Positions 63,440 to 64,000 of a stretch of 64,000 nt of DNA are shown piece after piece; position 1 is the first letter of the stretch, and each line of letters begins with the position of its first letter. The DNA lies in contig CATZGB010000010.1 of NCBI GenBank assembly GCA_958418815.1, forward strand, positions 1-64,000. Reading direction: 5' to 3'. The DNA is from an uncultured Bacteroidales bacterium (GTDB lineage: Bacteria > Bacteroidota > Bacteroidia > Bacteroidales > Muribaculaceae). Position numbers and translations under genes: made by a program. Below the pieces are notes generated by a model. The model did not search any database. It saw nothing but the letters and a program-made list of their open reading frames with translations, and was not told where the DNA came from.

Positions 63440-64000
63440 ATGGCAGGAAAAAGCAATCTGACATTGAACATATTGGGATGTGGCTCGGCCACACCCTCGC
63501 GCCGCCACCTGCCCGCGTGCCAGGTCGTGGAGCACAACCGCGAGCTGCTGATGATTGACTGCGGGGAGGGCGCGCAACGCAGCATGATGATGCAGGGGCT
63601 CAACTTCACCCGCCTGCGCCACATCTTCATATCCCATCTCCACGGCGACCATTGCCTTGGCCTGCCCGGGCTGCTATCCACCCTCTCCCTCCATCAGATG
63701 GGGGGCACGCTGACGGTCCACACCTTCGAGGAGGGAGCGGAGATTTTCAGCAAGATGGTGGATTTCTTCTGCCGCGAGCGGTCGTTCGACCTGCAGTTCA
63801 ACATCCTCGACCCTACTGTGCGCCAGACCGCCCTTGAGACCAAAAGCCTCATCGTCGAGGCGTTTCCGCTCCACCACCGGGTGCCCACCGTCGGTTTCCT
63901 GATGCGCGAGAAACCCAAACAGCGCCACATAATAGCCGACGCGGTGAAATTCTTCAACGTGCCGGTGGCCCGGATGAAGGACATCAAGGATGGCGCCGAC
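63440..64000 (+). CDS. rnz: Ribonuclease Z (partial, runs off the window)
   Basis: The first 187 codons of tRNase Z, the endonuclease that trims tRNA 3' ends. The N-terminus LNILGCGSATPSRRHLPACQ and the zinc motif SHLHGDHCLGLPGLL are diagnostic, followed by the RNase Z segment EAFPLHHRVPTVGFLM. The frame is open to the last base; the remainder lies outside the window. Confidence 0.93.
   Translation, partial: MAGKSNLTLNILGCGSATPSRRHLPACQVVEHNRELLMIDCGEGAQRSMMMQGLNFTRLRHIFISHLHGDHCLGLPGLLSTLSLHQMGGTLTVHTFEEGAEIFSKMVDFFCRERSFDLQFNILDPTVRQTALETKSLIVEAFPLHHRVPTVGFLMREKPKQRHIIADAVKFFNVPVARMKDIKDGAD

Noticed and set aside
1..64000. CRISPR array or cas genes
   Set aside because: No regularly spaced identical repeats and no Cas-like protein were seen on either strand.

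Overview
The window is a piece of a Bacteroidales chromosome, most likely a Muribaculaceae gut commensal. This rests on several things: Bacteroidetes-type promoters (a TAnnTTTG -7 box, often with a TTTG/TTG box 18-20 bp upstream) in front of most transcription units; many envelope, LRR and type IX-secretion-like proteins; a glycogen/starch synthase next to a DUF4270 lipoprotein; and a succinate dehydrogenase/fumarate reductase operon of the Bacteroidetes type. Core genes are GC-rich. Species is inference.

Layout. (1) 1-6752 is an AT-rich accessory island bracketed by two same-orientation IS982-type elements. The left one has an intact transposase and a non-matching left end; the right one is a deleted, frameshifted relict. 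Between them lie a tight string of five small genes (SLOG-fold protein, three small unknowns and a 242-aa unknown), a stand-alone, strongly structured ~210-nt RNA gene with its own promoter and terminator, and a two-gene operon encoding a PD-(D/E)XK-like nuclease and an RNase J-like metallo-beta-lactamase protein with a 4-bp overlap. This is the best candidate for an undescribed (perhaps defence-related) system. (2) 6771-13254, minus strand: a patatin/beta-barrel protein, then an ECF sigma factor, a membrane protein that looks like its anti-sigma factor, and a carboxypeptidase-regulatory-like outer-membrane beta-barrel. (3) 13491-18952, plus strand: DUF805 protein, a 186-bp MITE-like element, MscS channel, NlpC/P60 hydrolase, Nudix hydrolase and FadL-like porin. 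(4) 18965-24955, minus strand: probable operon dsbD-like, mazG, exported protein, topB and a Cys-rich membrane protein. (5) 25116-27349: short glycogen synthase and DUF4270 lipoprotein, then tRNA-Cys; 27796-31488: two tandem GH5 enzymes. (6) 31878-51696: polA and meaB, then a long division/cell-wall cluster (rsmH, ftsL-like, ftsI, murE, mraY, murD, ftsW, murG, murC, ftsQ, ftsA, ftsZ) without mraZ or murF. (7) 51838-64000: a large BspA-like LRR adhesin, the sdh/frd operon with an unusual Cys-repeat tail on its cytochrome b, a C10 cysteine peptidase, a lipoprotein and the start of ribonuclease Z.

How parts fit together. The dcw cluster makes lipid II (MurE, MurD, MurC, MraY, MurG) and assembles the divisome (FtsZ, FtsA, FtsQ, FtsL-like, FtsW, FtsI). 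The GH5 enzymes, LRR protein and C10 peptidase share a C-terminal region resembling type IX secretion sorting domains, so polysaccharide and protein degradation probably occurs at the cell surface. The sdh/frd operon links to anaerobic fumarate respiration. Several intrinsic terminators and promoters between units are clear enough to annotate.
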